This document shows positions 42,430 through 53,715 of a stretch of DNA of 64,000 nt, piece after piece (position 1 is the stretch's first letter; each line of letters opens with the position of its first letter). Made by a program: the position numbers and the translations under genes. Source of the stretch: Vombatus ursinus (taxonomy: Eukaryota; Chordata; Mammalia; Diprotodontia; Vombatidae); the NCBI RefSeq assembly GCF_900497805.2, contig NW_020945064.1, positions 8,141,708 through 8,205,707 on the forward strand, in the 5' to 3' direction. A model generated the notes under the pieces. The model had not been told where the DNA came from. It saw nothing but the letters and a program-made list of their open reading frames with translations, and searched no databases.

Positions 42430-42578
42430 GGGGCAGCTAGGTGGCACAGTGGATACAGCACCAGCCCTGGCGTCAGGAGGACCTGAGTTCGAATTCAGTC
42501 TCAGATACATAATACTCACTAGTTGTGTGACTCTGGGCAAGTCACTTACCCCAATTGCCTCACCCCCCCCCCAAAAAA
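42430..42578 (+). mobile_element. WSINE1-like SINE (copy 4)
   Basis: 'ggggcagctaggtggcacag', 'gtgactctgggcaagtcact', C-run then A-tail. 15-base duplication AAGAACCACCTGTCT against AAGAACCATCTGTCT. Confidence 0.93.
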
Positions 42579-42725
42579 GAAAGAACCATCTGTCTCCAGG
42601 AAGCCTGATGCATAGTGCCACAAAGAGCCTTTCAGCTATGTATTTACTCTTCAGACACCTCCCCCTACTGCCTGCATTAATGTATTTAGTTTATACAGGA
42701 CTTGGAAATTATTTTCAAACTGTTT
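42579..42725 (+). repeat. L2 3' UTR, right part
   Basis: 'aggaagcctgatgcatagtg', 'tgcctgcattaatgtattta'. Confidence 0.55.
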
Positions 42726-43025
42726 CCTAAATTCATGTCCTAAATATGGCAAGACTAGCCAGAATTATAAATACTCTCTCTCTCCCTGGTATCTGGGCAC
42801 TTACACTGAAGGGAGCTGGTGTTATTGTTTCTCCCTCCTAGAAACATCCTTGCACACTCTGAATAACCTGGCCCCGCTGCCCCAGAGGAAACTCCCAGGT
42901 GATAAACCAGTCCTGGAAAGGAGGAGGTCTGGCTGTCCTGAGACTCAGCCAGAAGCATTGAGGCAAGCAGGAGATGCACTGCCCAGGACCTGGGGGAGAG
43001 AGGGGGCGAGCATTACTGACTTAAC
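42726..43025. other. Unique DNA
   Basis: GC-richer block ('ggccccgctgccccagagg'). No exon features that I could defend. Confidence 0.3.
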
Positions 43026-43027
43026 CT

Positions 43028-43685
43028 AAATTCACGGTACTCTTCCGCTTTAACTCCCTGCCTCAAGTCTCTCCCCATTCTACTCTATCTTCCACTGAGC
43101 TGCCAAAACGAACTTCCTAAAACAAAAAACACACCTGACCACGTCTCTCCCCTCCCTATTCGGTAAACTTCAGTAGCTCCCTATCACCTCTAGGATCAAA
43201 TATAAAATCTTCTATTGGACTGGTGAAGCCCGTCACAACCTGGCCTCTTCCTGTTTCTCCAGTCTTCTTATACTTTACTCTCCTCCTCATAGTCTATGAT
43301 ACAGTGTCACTGGTCTCCTTGCTCTTCCTTGGACAGGACCTTCCATTTCCTGATTCCATGTATGTTCACTGGTTGTCTACCATGCCTGAAATGCTCTCAT
43401 CCCCAATCTTCACCAACTGGCTTCCCTGGCCCCATTAAAGTTTCTTCCAACAGAAGGCCTCTCCCAACCTACTCCCCCATCCCCACCTATCATCCCCCCT
43501 CCCTCTGAGATCACCTCCCAGTTACCCTGTACAGTATAAATCTTATGTGTACTCAGTTGTTTACATGGAGTCTTCCCCATTAGAATGTGTGATCTTTGAG
43601 GGAAGAGGCTGGTTTTGCCTTTCTTTGTATCTTCAGGGCTTAGCATGGTGCCTAGCTCACAGTAAGCTCTTGGTAATGCTTGGTG
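43028..43685 (+). repeat. L2 LINE 3' UTR, long copy
   Basis: The longest L2 3' UTR here: 'actccctgcctcaagtctct', 'caaaacgaacttcctaaaac', 'tcaaatataaaatcttctat', 'tgatctttgagggaagagg', 'agggcttagcatggtgccta'. Useful as an internal L2 reference. Confidence 0.85.
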
Positions 43686-43689
43686 ATGA

Positions 43690-43830
43690 CCCAAATGACC
43701 TACTGTAGTAAAATAGCACAAGTATCATTGTGTCCATTTTATAGGTTAAATCCCAGAAAATGAGACTCAGGGAAGGTATATGGCTTGCCCAAGACCACAC
43801 AGATGGTAAATGGCAGAGTCCAGTGCTCTT
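43690..43830 (-). repeat. MIR SINE fragment
   Basis: 'attgtgtccattttataggt', 'tatggcttgcccaagaccac', 'atggcagagtccagtgctct'. Confidence 0.55.
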
Positions 43831-43834
43831 TATA

Positions 43835-43945
43835 TTACATTTCTGCCCTGTATCTTCCTTGAGGGCAGTAACTATATCTTCTATTATATACCTTCCCCAG
43901 CTTCTGCTCATCTCCCTCTGCACACAGTAGGTGCTCAGGTGCTTG
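43835..43945 (+). repeat. L2 3' end
   Basis: 'cttccttgagggcagtaact' and 'cacacagtaggtgctcagg'. Confidence 0.6.
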
Positions 43946-45405
43946 TTCCCCTAGCAAGGAGGCCATTGGGGATTCTAGACAGCAATAGGGAATTGTTTCT
44001 GCTCAATAAACATTCCATGCCAAACCAAGATTTGGGAAAACAGATTTGCAAACGCCCTCACCCTAATGAGAAGTCATTCACTGCAACCCAAAGTGTGATG
44101 CAAAATGGAGCTTTGGAATCCCTGGGGTGACTTCCCCTTTTGACCTGTCTGCCAAAAGCACATTTGATGATGAGAAGTAGGACCAACCTATGCTTCCTTT
44201 GAAACTCTCCCTACCCCATTTGTGCTCAGTGGGTCATTCAATCAATAACAAAGGGAGAACCACCACCCATGGAACAGGAAGGGAAGCAGGTGGCTGGAGG
44301 TAGGGGGTAGGAAACTACAGGGTAACTAAAGTACAGGCCATGGGGGGAGGGGTCTTGCCCCTACACCTAATATAATGAAACCGGAGGTGAAAGTAGATCT
44401 GAATAAAATAAACATCCCTTTTGTTGGAGAAACAAAAGATCAGTCTTCTCTGTTTATGATAAATGGAAATGCAAAAGTAAAACAACGGGGTTTTTTTTTT
44501 CCTTTTTTAAAGTCAACAAAGCCAAGATATTTCAGTTTACACTGTGCCCACTTGGTTGAGATCATCTCTGTAGACTCCACTGTAGGTCAAAGGGATGGAG
44601 GAAACTCAATTGAAGAGTTTATTGGATCTGATAACACCAACCTCTGACTGCCCATAATATTCATGGGAACTGACACTGCCCTCTACCATATAAAGTCTTC
44701 TCCTCAGAATTTTGTAAGCCTGAGCCCATTCACTGGCCCCTAGAGGCAGATGATTCTGCATGGGAGGCTCAGGAGACGTGCATCTTGTTTCCCACTCGCT
44801 ATGGATCAATGCCAAGACTGAGCCTTCACACCATTTAGGAATGGAGGGCCAGTGAGAATCCATAAACTTGGCCAGAACCATTCAGGAAAAGGAGAGATAC
44901 CAAATATGGTCAGGCCCCCTGCCATTTGGGCAGCTAATAGATGATGGGGGGGCGGGGGGGGAGGAGGGAGGAAGCCTCCCGAAGTTCCCAGTTCCATTGG
45001 CAACAAAAAAAACCAAAAGGGAAGGCAAAAATGTACAGAAAATAATCAAATTTCTTAGTGTTATGTTTAAGCAAAGCCAGCCAGAGCATGAACAGAAAGG
45101 ATCCTGGCAGATCAACACACAAATACGATTTTCAATGACCTTCCTCTGGGGACTGGCTAGCAATGAAAAAGGAATCAGAAAGGAATCTCTCTAAACTTTT
45201 ACCTAGAACAAGGAAAATATTTCTATTTAGGGAGAAGTCACTCTGGAGTTCTCAGGGTTTCAAATCATTTTATTCTTCATTCTTCAGGATTTGGTGCTAT
45301 TCCATAGAGGGACTAATTTTTTTTTTGTGCTGTTGCTATTGAAAAAATAATTTTCTTATCTTTCCCATTCTGAAGTGTGAAAGGGATTTCTTTAAAATAC
45401 ATATC
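43946..45405. other. Repeat-poor unique block (about 1.46 kb)
   Basis: No recognised transposon across 1.4 kb, flanked by dense repeats. Mixed GC, with a G-run 'gggggggcggggggggagg' at 44945-44963. Frames such as 44375-44647 (+) and 44868-45194 (+) have no recognisable domain. A conserved regulatory block is possible. Confidence 0.35.
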
Positions 45406-45407
45406 CA

Positions 45408-45535
45408 TGCTGTAGGAAATGATGAGTTGGTGGACTTAGAAAAAATATGGAAAGACTTGGACTTATAAAGGAAGATATTATCTACCCCCAGAGAAACAGA
45501 GGATAAATAAGTATAGTACGGTCTTACATAGATGC
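45408..45535 (+). repeat. L1 fragment, end of ORF2
   Basis: 'gtaggaaatgatgagttggt', 'aaaaaatatggaaagacttg', 'tacccccagagaaacaga'. It is divided from its 3' end by the microsatellite. Confidence 0.6.
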
Positions 45536-45712
45536 ATATGAATATATATGTCTATATATGAGTATGATTATAGATATCTAAGTATATGTATGTACATGTA
45601 AGTGTATGTATGTATATATGTTATGTATTATATATACATATACACACACTTTATATACATACATACATACATACATACACACATATATATATGTATGTAT
45701 GTATATATCTCC
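45536..45712 (+). repeat. (TATG/CATA)n microsatellite
   Basis: TATATATG, then ATACATAC units on the same strand, which are self-complementary; the Tyr/Ile ORFs come from this. Confidence 0.95.
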
Positions 45713-46018
45713 AGCCTTAATTGTGGCCTTCTTGGGGAGGGGACAGAAAGAAGGGGGGGAAATAACAGTAAAAAGTGAACAGCAGAGAGCAAAAGAAAAC
45801 TTACAAGGAAGCAAAGATAGACAGTGTGGTATTTATTATATAGGCTTTCTTGAAATGGAAATTTATTGCTGTATATTTTGAATCCTCTCTTACGTTCTGC
45901 TGTGCACATGGCAATGCTTTTTTTCTTTTCTTATTTTGTATTTAAGTTTATGTTTCTTTTTCTTTTCTTATTGTGTATTTAAGTTTAAAATAAATTAATT
46001 TAAAAATATACGTATATA
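45713..46018 (+). repeat. L1 3' UTR fragment
   Basis: 'cttcttggggaggggacaga', then a doubled 'cttattttgtatttaagttt' / 'cttattgtgtatttaagttt' and an A-rich end. A different L1 subfamily from 40162 and 61828. Confidence 0.5.
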
Positions 46019-46054
46019 TGTACCAGAGGAAGAAGCATGCTTTGCAATATTCAT

Positions 46055-46585
46055 AATACTTTCCTTATTAGTCTCCCTGCTTCTACTCTCTCCCCATTTC
46101 AGTACCTCCTTCCCACAGATTCCAAGTGGATCTTCCTAAAGCATAGGCCTGAGCTCATCCTTCCACAGTTCAAGAAACTTCAGTGTGTTCCTATCACCTC
46201 AAGGCTCAAATATAAACACCTCTGTGTCACTTAGAGTACTTCAGAATCTGGTTCCAGTCTACCTTTCAAAGCTGGTTACATGTTATTCCCCCTAACATCC
46301 TCTTTGCTTCTGCTTTCTAGAGGGTTCCATCTGCCTCCTCACCTTCAGCTCTGGAACCTCTAGCTCCCAGAGAGACTCCCCTCCAGTGCCATATCCTTCG
46401 AGAGACCTTTCCTATTCATGTCTCTTTCCTCATTAGTGACCTACCCCAAGCACTTTGGATTTATTTTGGAGGTATCTTCCACTTACTTATCTGTGAACAT
46501 GTGTGCAAGATCCTTGAGGTCAGACTTGCTCACTTTTGTATTTGTATTGCCAACACCTAGGACATAGTAGGTTTTTAATACTGAG
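46055..46585 (+). repeat. L2 LINE 3' UTR, long copy
   Basis: 'ccttattagtctccctgctt', 'aagcataggcctgagctcat', 'acctcaaggctcaaatataa', 'ttgaggtcagacttgctcac', 'cctaggacatagtagg'. Confidence 0.8.
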
Positions 46586-46699
46586 TGAACGATTCTGTCA
46601 TTCATGTATTTATGTGAAGCAGGTTGAATCAATATACTCCATCTTCCAGTCTTCTACCTAGTAAGAGCCTGGCTCTGAAAAATTTCTTTTCTTTTTCCT

Positions 46700-47640
46700 T
46701 GTGGTGTTTAAAATATTCAAGAGACATAATGGAGTAATTGGTCATTTTATTAATAATACTAACAGTTTAAAAAAGAGGTCAGTGGCACTCTCATATGCCA
46801 AAGACCCTCATGGTGGCAGGCTCATGCCTTATATGGCCTTGGAAAAGGGGGTGTTCCAAAGGGTAGTAATCAACTCTGACCGGTTAACAAGTAAGGAGAG
46901 AAAATTAATATTACAATGGGGGGCTGGACCTATTCTAATGAACTTCATGTCATTTACTTCTAGGTTACCCCCAGCTTTTGGCAATCTATTCAAAGAATTA
47001 ATCCCCACCTAAACCTGAGTAAAGCACAATGGCTTCCCCACCTAGGTGGGGTCTGAACAAGATTGTTAAGAAAATTAATCCAATCTCATTATTAGTAATG
47101 TCCCTCATTACTTTGAAATGAGGACTATAGAAAAAGGTGGAAGTCTGGATCTCCCCAAATCATGGGTTATTACTAATCATTTCTCTCATCCTCAATCAGC
47201 TGGGAGAAAACTCTCAATTAGCTCTTGACATTTCCAACCTTCTTGTGATAGGATTGTTATCTCCCAAGGTTTCCCCTCCTACTAACACCACATAGGTTGG
47301 AATACTTTTTTTTCTTTCTTGAAAGGTAATGATGCTGTCTGCCCCTCAGGGACTTTAGTGACCCAAGGGACTTAGGCTCAAGCCATATTTCCATAAGCCT
47401 GGTAGCCAGAGCCATCTTGGTTTCCTAACTTATCTAGTTAGGGTATAAAAAGGTCCACCCATGGTAGAATTGGGATCCTTCAGACTTGATGAACATCCCA
47501 AGTGTTAGTCATCACATAATGCAGCCGCAGAATCCTTACTGAATATGCTGAATACGCTTTCTATGACTGCTGAATAACTGCAAATACCTAATTTCATTTC
47601 CATTTCAAATGAAGACTAACTTGCAAACTGTGTTCTTTAA
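46700..47640 (+). mobile_element. Possible solo LTR of an old ERV/MaLR-like element
   Basis: A block of about 0.9 kb without SINE or LINE similarity. It has a TATAAAA-like box near 47446 within 'agggtataaaaaggtcc' and a purine- and pyrimidine-mixed body typical of U3. The family and exact ends are not determined, and no internal coding parts are seen. Old and degraded if real. Confidence 0.3.
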
Positions 47641-47908
47641 TCCAAGCTGTACTACAGGTTGCTATAGTAGGTCATGGCTATCACTGGTCCTGGTGTGTTT
47701 GAACCAGTTGAGTGAGGGTATGACTGTGGAATGCTCCCTGTGCTTTCCCTGCTCTCGTGGAGCTTGAAATGATACATGTGATAGAGAGAGAGACAGGACC
47801 ACAGTTGCCTAGGAAATTGATACTAGCGGCAATGTAGCTTCGAGATGAACAGAAGTAACTCGTAATGCTTTCCTTTCTTCACCATCCCTACACTCAACCT
47901 CTTCCTCA
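47641..47908. other. No recognised feature
   Basis: Unassigned DNA. No coding signal. Confidence 0.3.
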
Positions 47909-47914
47909 GGAAAT

Positions 47915-48030
47915 TATAGAATCACAAAATGAGCTAGAAGCAACATTAGAGATCATTCAGTACCAACTCCTCACTTTTCAGATGAGGAAACTGAGGACCA
48001 GAAAGGCCAAATAGTTTAATAATGACAGAA
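47915..48030 (-). repeat. MIR3/Ther-2 fragment
   Basis: 'attatagaatcacaaaatga', 'tagagatcattcagtaccaa', 'gatgaggaaactgaggacca'. Confidence 0.65.
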
Positions 48031-48152
48031 CCCAACTCCAGCGGCTTTCTATTGCCTCTGAGATAAAATGGGAACTCCACTGTTTAGTTGTCAAAACCCT
48101 CCACAACCTGGTCTATCTATCTTTCCAGCTTCATTGCAATTATTTTATAGCT
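48031..48152 (+). repeat. L2 fragment
   Basis: 'gcggctttctattgcctctg', 'actccactgtttagttgtca', 'ctttccagcttcattgc'. Confidence 0.65.
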
Positions 48153-48157
48153 ATTTT

Positions 48158-48235
48158 CATATATACATATTATATATATATATATATACATATATTATAT
48201 ATATATATATATACACACATATACATACATACTTA
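48158..48235 (+). repeat. (TA)n microsatellite
   Basis: Two pure (TA)n runs separated by TACATATA. Confidence 0.95.
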
Positions 48236-48239
48236 GAGA

Positions 48240-48595
48240 CAAACAGCACAGCTTTGAAAGTAACAGGTAGAATGTATCATACATTTGAAAACCAAGCTAC
48301 ACATGATAGAGATTTGTGGGTTTGTGGGCAACTCTCTTTTCTACTTTGTATATGGAAGTGCTCATTTTCATAGATATGAAGTTCAGAATTTTAAAAGGTT
48401 GAATAGCAAATGAAAGATAATGGAGAGACCTTTCTTAATGGAACTATTTCAACAACTTGCTCTTTCAATTGATTGAAGAGATTTTGCTTTGTATCATGAC
48501 CTAAATGAATAGTGAAACTATGTTTCCAGAAGTAAAGAGAAGTCATCCATAGTTAAAGGGATAAGAATCACTCTGGCTATGATCTTTCTTATAGC
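48240..48595. other. No recognised feature
   Basis: Unassigned AT-rich DNA between two L2 pieces. Confidence 0.3.
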
Positions 48596-48599
48596 TAAA

Positions 48600-48855
48600 A
48601 TACTCAACAACTATTGCTTCCTTTAAGTCCCAACTAAAATCCTCCCTTTCACAGAAAGCCTTTCCCAACCCCTCCTAAATCTGGTGCCTCCCCTCTGCTA
48701 TTTCCTGTTATCCTGGATGTACTTTGTTTTTATATATCTGTTTGCATGTCATCTCCCCCGTTAGATTGTGAGCTCCTTGCTGCCTTTTGCCTCTTTTAGC
48801 ACTTACCATATTGCCTGGCACATAGTAGGCACTGAAGGAATGTTTATTGATTATT
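48600..48855 (+). repeat. L2 3' end
   Basis: 'ctttcccaacccctcctaaa', 'ccccgttagattgtgagctc', 'cctggcacatagtaggcact'. Probably the other half of 48031, split by the intervening sequence. Confidence 0.8.
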
Positions 48856-48929
48856 GTCCTTGATTATATTATTATTATATTTTATAGCCATTAACTTTAA
48901 TATATATTTAATTCTGGGAAATTAAGGTT

Positions 48930-49102
48930 TGGTGCATGTATATATGTTTATACCTATGTGTGTATGTATATATATGTGTATGTATGTGTCTGTGTGTGTG
49001 TGTGTGTGTATCTATGTATATATAAATATGAAAGAGAGAGAGAGGGAAAGGGAGAGGGAGAGAGACAGAGACAGGGGGGGAAATGGGGGGGAGGGAGAGA
49101 GA
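48930..49102 (+). repeat. (TATG/TG)n and (GA)n compound microsatellite
   Basis: TATGTATA, about nine TG units, then GAGAGAGG and G-rich purine units. Confidence 0.95.
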
Positions 49103-49261
49103 ATCAACTGCTTATGAGGAAAGTTATCCATATCTATTAAAGACCCCCCAGATTATTAGTAGTCCCCAAAATTTATTAAATAAATAAAATGTATTAAACA
49201 GGGTTGGGGTTCTGTTTGATTACCTGAGGACAACTATCATGGCTTTCTTAAGTCTTCCCTT

Positions 49262-49527
49262 AGAAGATAGTAAGATGGCATAGGAAATAAAGTATTAGGC
49301 CTGGAGTCTGGAAGACCTGAGTTCAAATTTGACCTCAGATACTTGCTAGCTGTGTAACTCTGAGCAAGTTACTTTACCCTTGACTGCCTGTCTAATCCTA
49401 ACTCTCAACTACAAAATGGAGATCATAATGCCACCTACCTCATAGGGCTGTTGTGAGGACCAAATGCGATGATATTGTAAAGGGCTTAGCACAGCACTGA
49501 TATGTAGGAGGTACTTAATGAATGCTT
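49262..49527 (+). repeat. MIR SINE, near full length
   Basis: 'aagatggcataggaaataaa', 'gagttcaaatttgacctcag', 'ctacaaaatggagatcataa', 'tcatagggctgttgtgagga', 'ggtacttaatgaatgcttg'. Confidence 0.85.
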
Positions 49528-49544
49528 GTTCCCTTCTCTTCCTC

Positions 49545-50299
49545 TTTTCTTCTCCATGCCAAGTATGCATATTCCTAACATCTAATCCTTAAGTGGCATG
49601 AAATCAAGGTCTTCCACCACCATGGTCAGCCTTCTTTAAATTCTCTCTAAAATAACATTATCCTTCTTAAAAGACCTAAAATGCAGCAGCCAGAACTGAA
49701 CACAACACTCTAGAACACAGTATCTGGAATACAGTTAGTCAAGGGTACCATTCCACTCTCAACAAAGCCCAAGATCACATTATCTTTTTTACATTTCAAT
49801 AATGATCCCATATCCTTTTCACACAAATTGCTATCTAGCCATGCTTCACCCTTCTTGTACTTGTAAAGTAGATTTTTTTTTAAATTTAAGTATAAGACTT
49901 TAGATATATCTTCATTAAATTCCCTCTTATTTGATTTGGATCAGTGCTTTATCTCATCAAGGTCTTAGTTTAAGCCCTAACTCTACAATCCAATGTATTT
50001 GTGATCCCTTTCACCTTTCTGTTATCTGAAAACTTGAAGAACATGTCTTTTATGTCTTTATCTAAGTCATTGATGAAAATGTTAAACAGCATAGGGGGAA
50101 AGCAGAGATTCCTGGGTGTTTCTACTGAGGAGCTCCTTCCAAATTGACATTGAACCATTAATGACTATTTGTTGTGCCTGATTCCATTAGGTTCCAAATC
50201 CATTTAACTGAATTATCATCTAGACCATGTCTCCCTATCTTTTCCACAAAAATAGCTTGGGAGATTTTGCCAAATATTTTGTTCAAACAGACTAGAAAA
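49545..50299 (-). repeat. CR1/L3 LINE, RT-domain part
   Basis: The minus-strand frame 50158-49970 reads LFNIFINDLDKDIKDMFFKFSD in two blocks. It matches the CR1 RT core (FINDLD...FADD), with the catalytic FADD changed to FSDN. The text 'ttgatgaaaatgttaaacag' and 'ccattaatgactatttgttg' fits the mammalian L3 antisense. The other half appears at 58265-60000. Confidence 0.85.
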
Positions 50300-50903
50300 A
50301 CAAATCAAGAAACAAATGAACTCAATAGGGTAATGTTTGGTAAAACCAAGAACACAAACTACTTTTGAAAGGATTATCTATTTGAAAAGAACTGAGAAAG
50401 TTAGAAAGCAGTTCAGTAGAAAATGGGTTTAGCCTAGTGCCTAATACCATATGTTATAATATATAATATGTGTTATAATACCATGATATTATAATTGATC
50501 TAAACAAAAAAGGTAATAGTAGGCACATGATAATTTTTTTGACTGATTGATTGTATTTATTTTTTTTTAAATGAAAAGAATGAAATATCATTCAGAACTA
50601 TGGTTAGAAGGAGAATTCATAATGAAATAAGGGATAGAAGAAATCACAAAAGACAACGTAAACAATTTGATTTAAAAAATTTTAAGCTGTTGGGTAAATA
50701 AAATTATTGCGACAAATATAAGATGAAAAATTTTTAAATATAAAAAACCTTTGCATTTAAAAACCTCAATACACATATAACACTCAAGATATACAGAGGG
50801 TTCACTCAAATATGACCAAATTCCCTTCTCCAATAAATAATTGGTCAAAGGGTGTGAAGAGTTTTCAAAGGAAGAAATGCAAACTATCAAAAGTCATATT
50901 CTA
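50300..50903 (+). repeat. Old L1 fragment, ORF2 C-terminal part
   Basis: 'gtttggtaaaaccaagaac', 'tccaataaataattggtcaa', 'aaaggaagaaatgcaaacta'. Many stops. Confidence 0.65.
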
Positions 50904-51010
50904 GGGGCAGCTAGGTAGTGCAGTGGATAAAGCTCTGGCCTTGGAGTCAGGAGGACATGAGTTCAAATCTGGCCTCAGACACAATGATACTTACTAGCTG
51001 TGTGACCCTG
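50904..51010 (+). mobile_element. WSINE1-like SINE (copy 5), 3'-deleted
   Basis: Intact head 'ggggcagctaggtagtgcag', but the text stops after 'gtgtgaccctg' with no tail; the L1 resumes immediately. A deletion after insertion is likely. Confidence 0.85.
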
Positions 51011-51325
51011 AAAGTGCAAATTAAAGTAATTCTAATGTTTCACCTCGTACTGTTTAAATTAGCAAAGATAATTTTAAAAATGCAAATAGTTGATAACAGA
51101 AGAGTAGTAGAAAGACAGGCATACTAGTACATTATTGATAGAGTTGTGAATTGGTCCAATCATTCTGGAAAACAATTTGGAATTATGTAAGAAAAATTGC
51201 TAAACTTTTCATACAGTTTGACCTATTGATCCCACAAGCATATATACCCTAAGAAGGTCAAAGACAGAAAGAAAGGTGCCACATATACAAAAATATTAAT
51301 AATGTCACTTTTTCTGGTAGCAGGG
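51011..51325 (+). repeat. Old L1 fragment, continuation
   Basis: 'attgatagagttgtgaattg', 'ccaatcattctggaaaacaa', 'tgacctattgatcccacaag'. Confidence 0.65.
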
Positions 51326-51329
51326 ATAT

Positions 51330-51526
51330 GTGGAGTTAGGGAGAATGAAGAGTGGTGGACAATCCCAAGGTTATGAACTTTAGAAACTGAAAGAATAATG
51401 GTGTTGCCAACAGAAAAAGAAAAATTTTGAAGGGAGTGGTTTGGGGAAGGTATGGGGCAGAGGGCGGAATTATTCCTTCTGCTTGGGACATGTTGATCTT
51501 GAAGTGTTTACAGGACAGCAAGTTTG
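51330..51526 (-). repeat. L2 LINE fragment (antisense), left part
   Basis: 'gtggacaatcccaaggttat', 'aaaattttgaagggagtggt', 'gggacatgttgatcttgaag'. Confidence 0.55.
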
Positions 51527-51690
51527 TTTTTATTTTTTTATTTTTTTATTTTTAAGTAATTGGGGTTAAGTGACTTGCCCATGGCCACACAGCTAGTAAG
51601 TGTCAAGTGTTTGGTCTGAGGCCGGATTTGAACTCAGGTCCTCCTGACTTCAGGGCCAGTGTTCTATCCACTGCGCCACCTAGCTGCCTC
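51527..51690 (-). mobile_element. WSINE1-like SINE (copy 6)
   Basis: T-rich start (poly-A complement), 'aattggggttaagtgacttg', 'ccactgcgccacctagctgc'. 12-base duplication ACAGCAAGTTTG at 51515-51526 and 51697-51708. Confidence 0.93.
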
Positions 51691-51699
51691 ACCAGAACA

Positions 51700-52135
51700 G
51701 CAAGTTTGAAATGTCCAATATGCAGTTGATGATGCAGCACTAAAGCACAGAGGAAGAACTGGTGATGGATACATTGAGATGACATCAACTATTTATATTT
51801 TATATCATCTTTGCTAATTTGAAAATATGAGGTGAAGCCTCAGTTACTTAAATTTGCATTTCTCTTATTAGCAGTCATTTGGAGCATTTTAAAATATGAC
51901 TGTTGACAGTTTGATCTATGAGCCATTTACATAGAGATGATAATTAAGCCTGTGGGAGACTGTAGACCGAGTGTGTAGATAAGTAAGACAGCCCTCAGCA
52001 GACAAGGCAAAAAAGGATTAAGCTACCAGCCTTAGGGAAGGTTGAAGATGGAGGGTGGGTAAGAGCATTGTAGAAATAAAAGAAAATAAACAGAGAACTG
52101 ACTGGGATAAAGAGGATAGAATTGAAATAAATGAA
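51700..52135 (-). repeat. L2 (antisense), right part, with L1 antisense piece
   Basis: The L2 text 'atgtccaatatgcagttgat' and 'agatgataattaagcctgtg' is interrupted at about 51785-51925 by antisense L1 ('ttaaatttgcatttctctta'). Confidence 0.5.
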
Positions 52136-52319
52136 TCACAAGTCAAACTTATTTAAATTACAGAGAGACGATTTTACAAGGAAGAGAAAGACAGGATAGA
52201 GGGAAAGAATAAAGAGGAGAGAGAAAGCCATTGGTTTGGGTTGGGAAAGCAGAAAGAGGGAGAGAAATGGGCTAAGACTGGATAAATGACAGATAACTAG
52301 TGTTTATTCTATTCCTTTT

Positions 52320-52650
52320 TTCCTCCTTTCTTTTTTTCCTTTAAAAGAAATGGTGGAGAGGAAACAGTAAAAGGATATGATAGAGGAAAAATAACACAAT
52401 AAACATAATCATAAATGTGAATATGATGAATTCACTTATAAAGTGTAAAAGGGTACTAGAATAAATCAGAAAGCAAACCACAGCAATTTGTTATTTACAA
52501 GAAATATATTTAAAATATAAAGGTTCATAGTAAGGGAAATAAGAGGTTAGAATAAAATCTATTATGTTTCAGATGGATCCAAAAAGTAAGGCTTTGAATC
52601 ATGATCTCAGAAATGACAAAAGTAACAATAGACTACCCCCGAAATGCTAC
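52320..52650 (+). repeat. Old L1 fragment, ORF2 endonuclease start
   Basis: Frame at 52425: MNSLIKCKRVLE, a stop, then ICYLQEIYLKYK. This is the N-terminal APE-type endonuclease region (CLQEtHL motif). Broken. Confidence 0.6.
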
Positions 52651-53379
52651 ATCGGTGAATTGTTCTTCTCACTGTTTCTCTCTTTTATTACCACCTGCAC
52701 ATAGTTGACATTGTTAACATTGAGTAAGTAATTCTTTCCAGTTATTTGAATTTTTTATAACTTTTTTCAAGATAAAAATAAGATAATTTGTATTACTTCT
52801 TGAATTAACATCTTAGCTATACTGTAGAGGTTGTGAATAAGGAAGCAAGCCAATAGATAACTAACTGCACATAATTTCAATAGTCAGAATGTCTCATTTC
52901 CTGCATTGTAATTAAATGATGACCTGGGAATTTGGAGATTTTTATTAATTGTATTAATAATCTGCATTTTAAGCTTTCTTACTTTGTAAATAAAATTGGC
53001 CCTTACACTTGGTTAAAGCCCTTGTGAAATAAACTCATTATCTCCAAGAAGACAGATTGTTCTGTACCAAAGGCCTTTGGGTTTTCTTTGCCCCCAGAAG
53101 TGAGAGAGATGAGAGGGTGTAGAGATAAGTACTTCTTTTTTTTTTTTTAAAGAGCATGCCTTGAGTTGGCCCTAATGACTAGAAGCAAGCACAGTCAAAG
53201 AGAATCAGTTCCACTCACTCTCCCAAAAAAAAGCAAGGAAAAATTATGCTCAACCAAATTTTCATCCATAGAAATATATTCTAGGTTATAGTAGCATTAG
53301 TATAAGCATACACACATGACCATTGCTGTCATAAAATTAAATCACATCAGAATTATGGTTTGTCTCAAGTAATTCCTTT
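52651..53379. other. Unassigned AT-rich DNA
   Basis: About 730 bp without a recognised repeat. The part 52900-53040 ('tgtaattaaatgatgacctg', 'ttttattaattgtattaata') resembles conserved AT-rich noncoding DNA, but evidence is weak. Confidence 0.3.
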
Positions 53380-53641
53380 GTTGTTCAGTCATTTTTCAAT
53401 TGTGTCCAACTCTTCATGACCTCATTTGGGGTTTTCTTGGCAGAGATACTGGAGTGGTTTGCCATTTCCTTCTCCAGCTCATTTTACAGATGAGGAAACT
53501 GAGGCAAGCAGAGTTAAGTGACTTGCCCAGGGTCACATAGCTAGTAAGTGTCTGAGGCCAGATTTGAACTCAGGAAGATGAATGAGTCTTCCTAACTCCA
53601 GGCCAAGCACGCTATCTACTACGATGCCACCTCGCTGCCCT
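53380..53641 (-). mobile_element. RTE-tailed tRNA SINE (copy 9)
   Basis: 'tgttgttcagtcatttttca', 'ttggggttttcttggcagag', 'aactgaggcaagcagagtta', 'cgatgccacctcgctgccc'. Confidence 0.92.
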
Positions 53642-53645
53642 TACA

Positions 53646-53715
53646 CCTCTGTAAAATGAAGCAGTTGGACTAAGTGGCCTATAAGATCCCTTCTAGTTCT
53701 AAATCTATTCTGCTA
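53646..53715 (+). repeat. MIR3/Ther-2 3' end
   Basis: 'tgtaaaatgaagcagttgga', 'aagatcccttctagttctaa'. Confidence 0.6.

Noticed and set aside
47440-47460. TATAAAA box as a host gene promoter
   Set aside because: No downstream exon or CpG island is seen. An LTR or chance is more likely.
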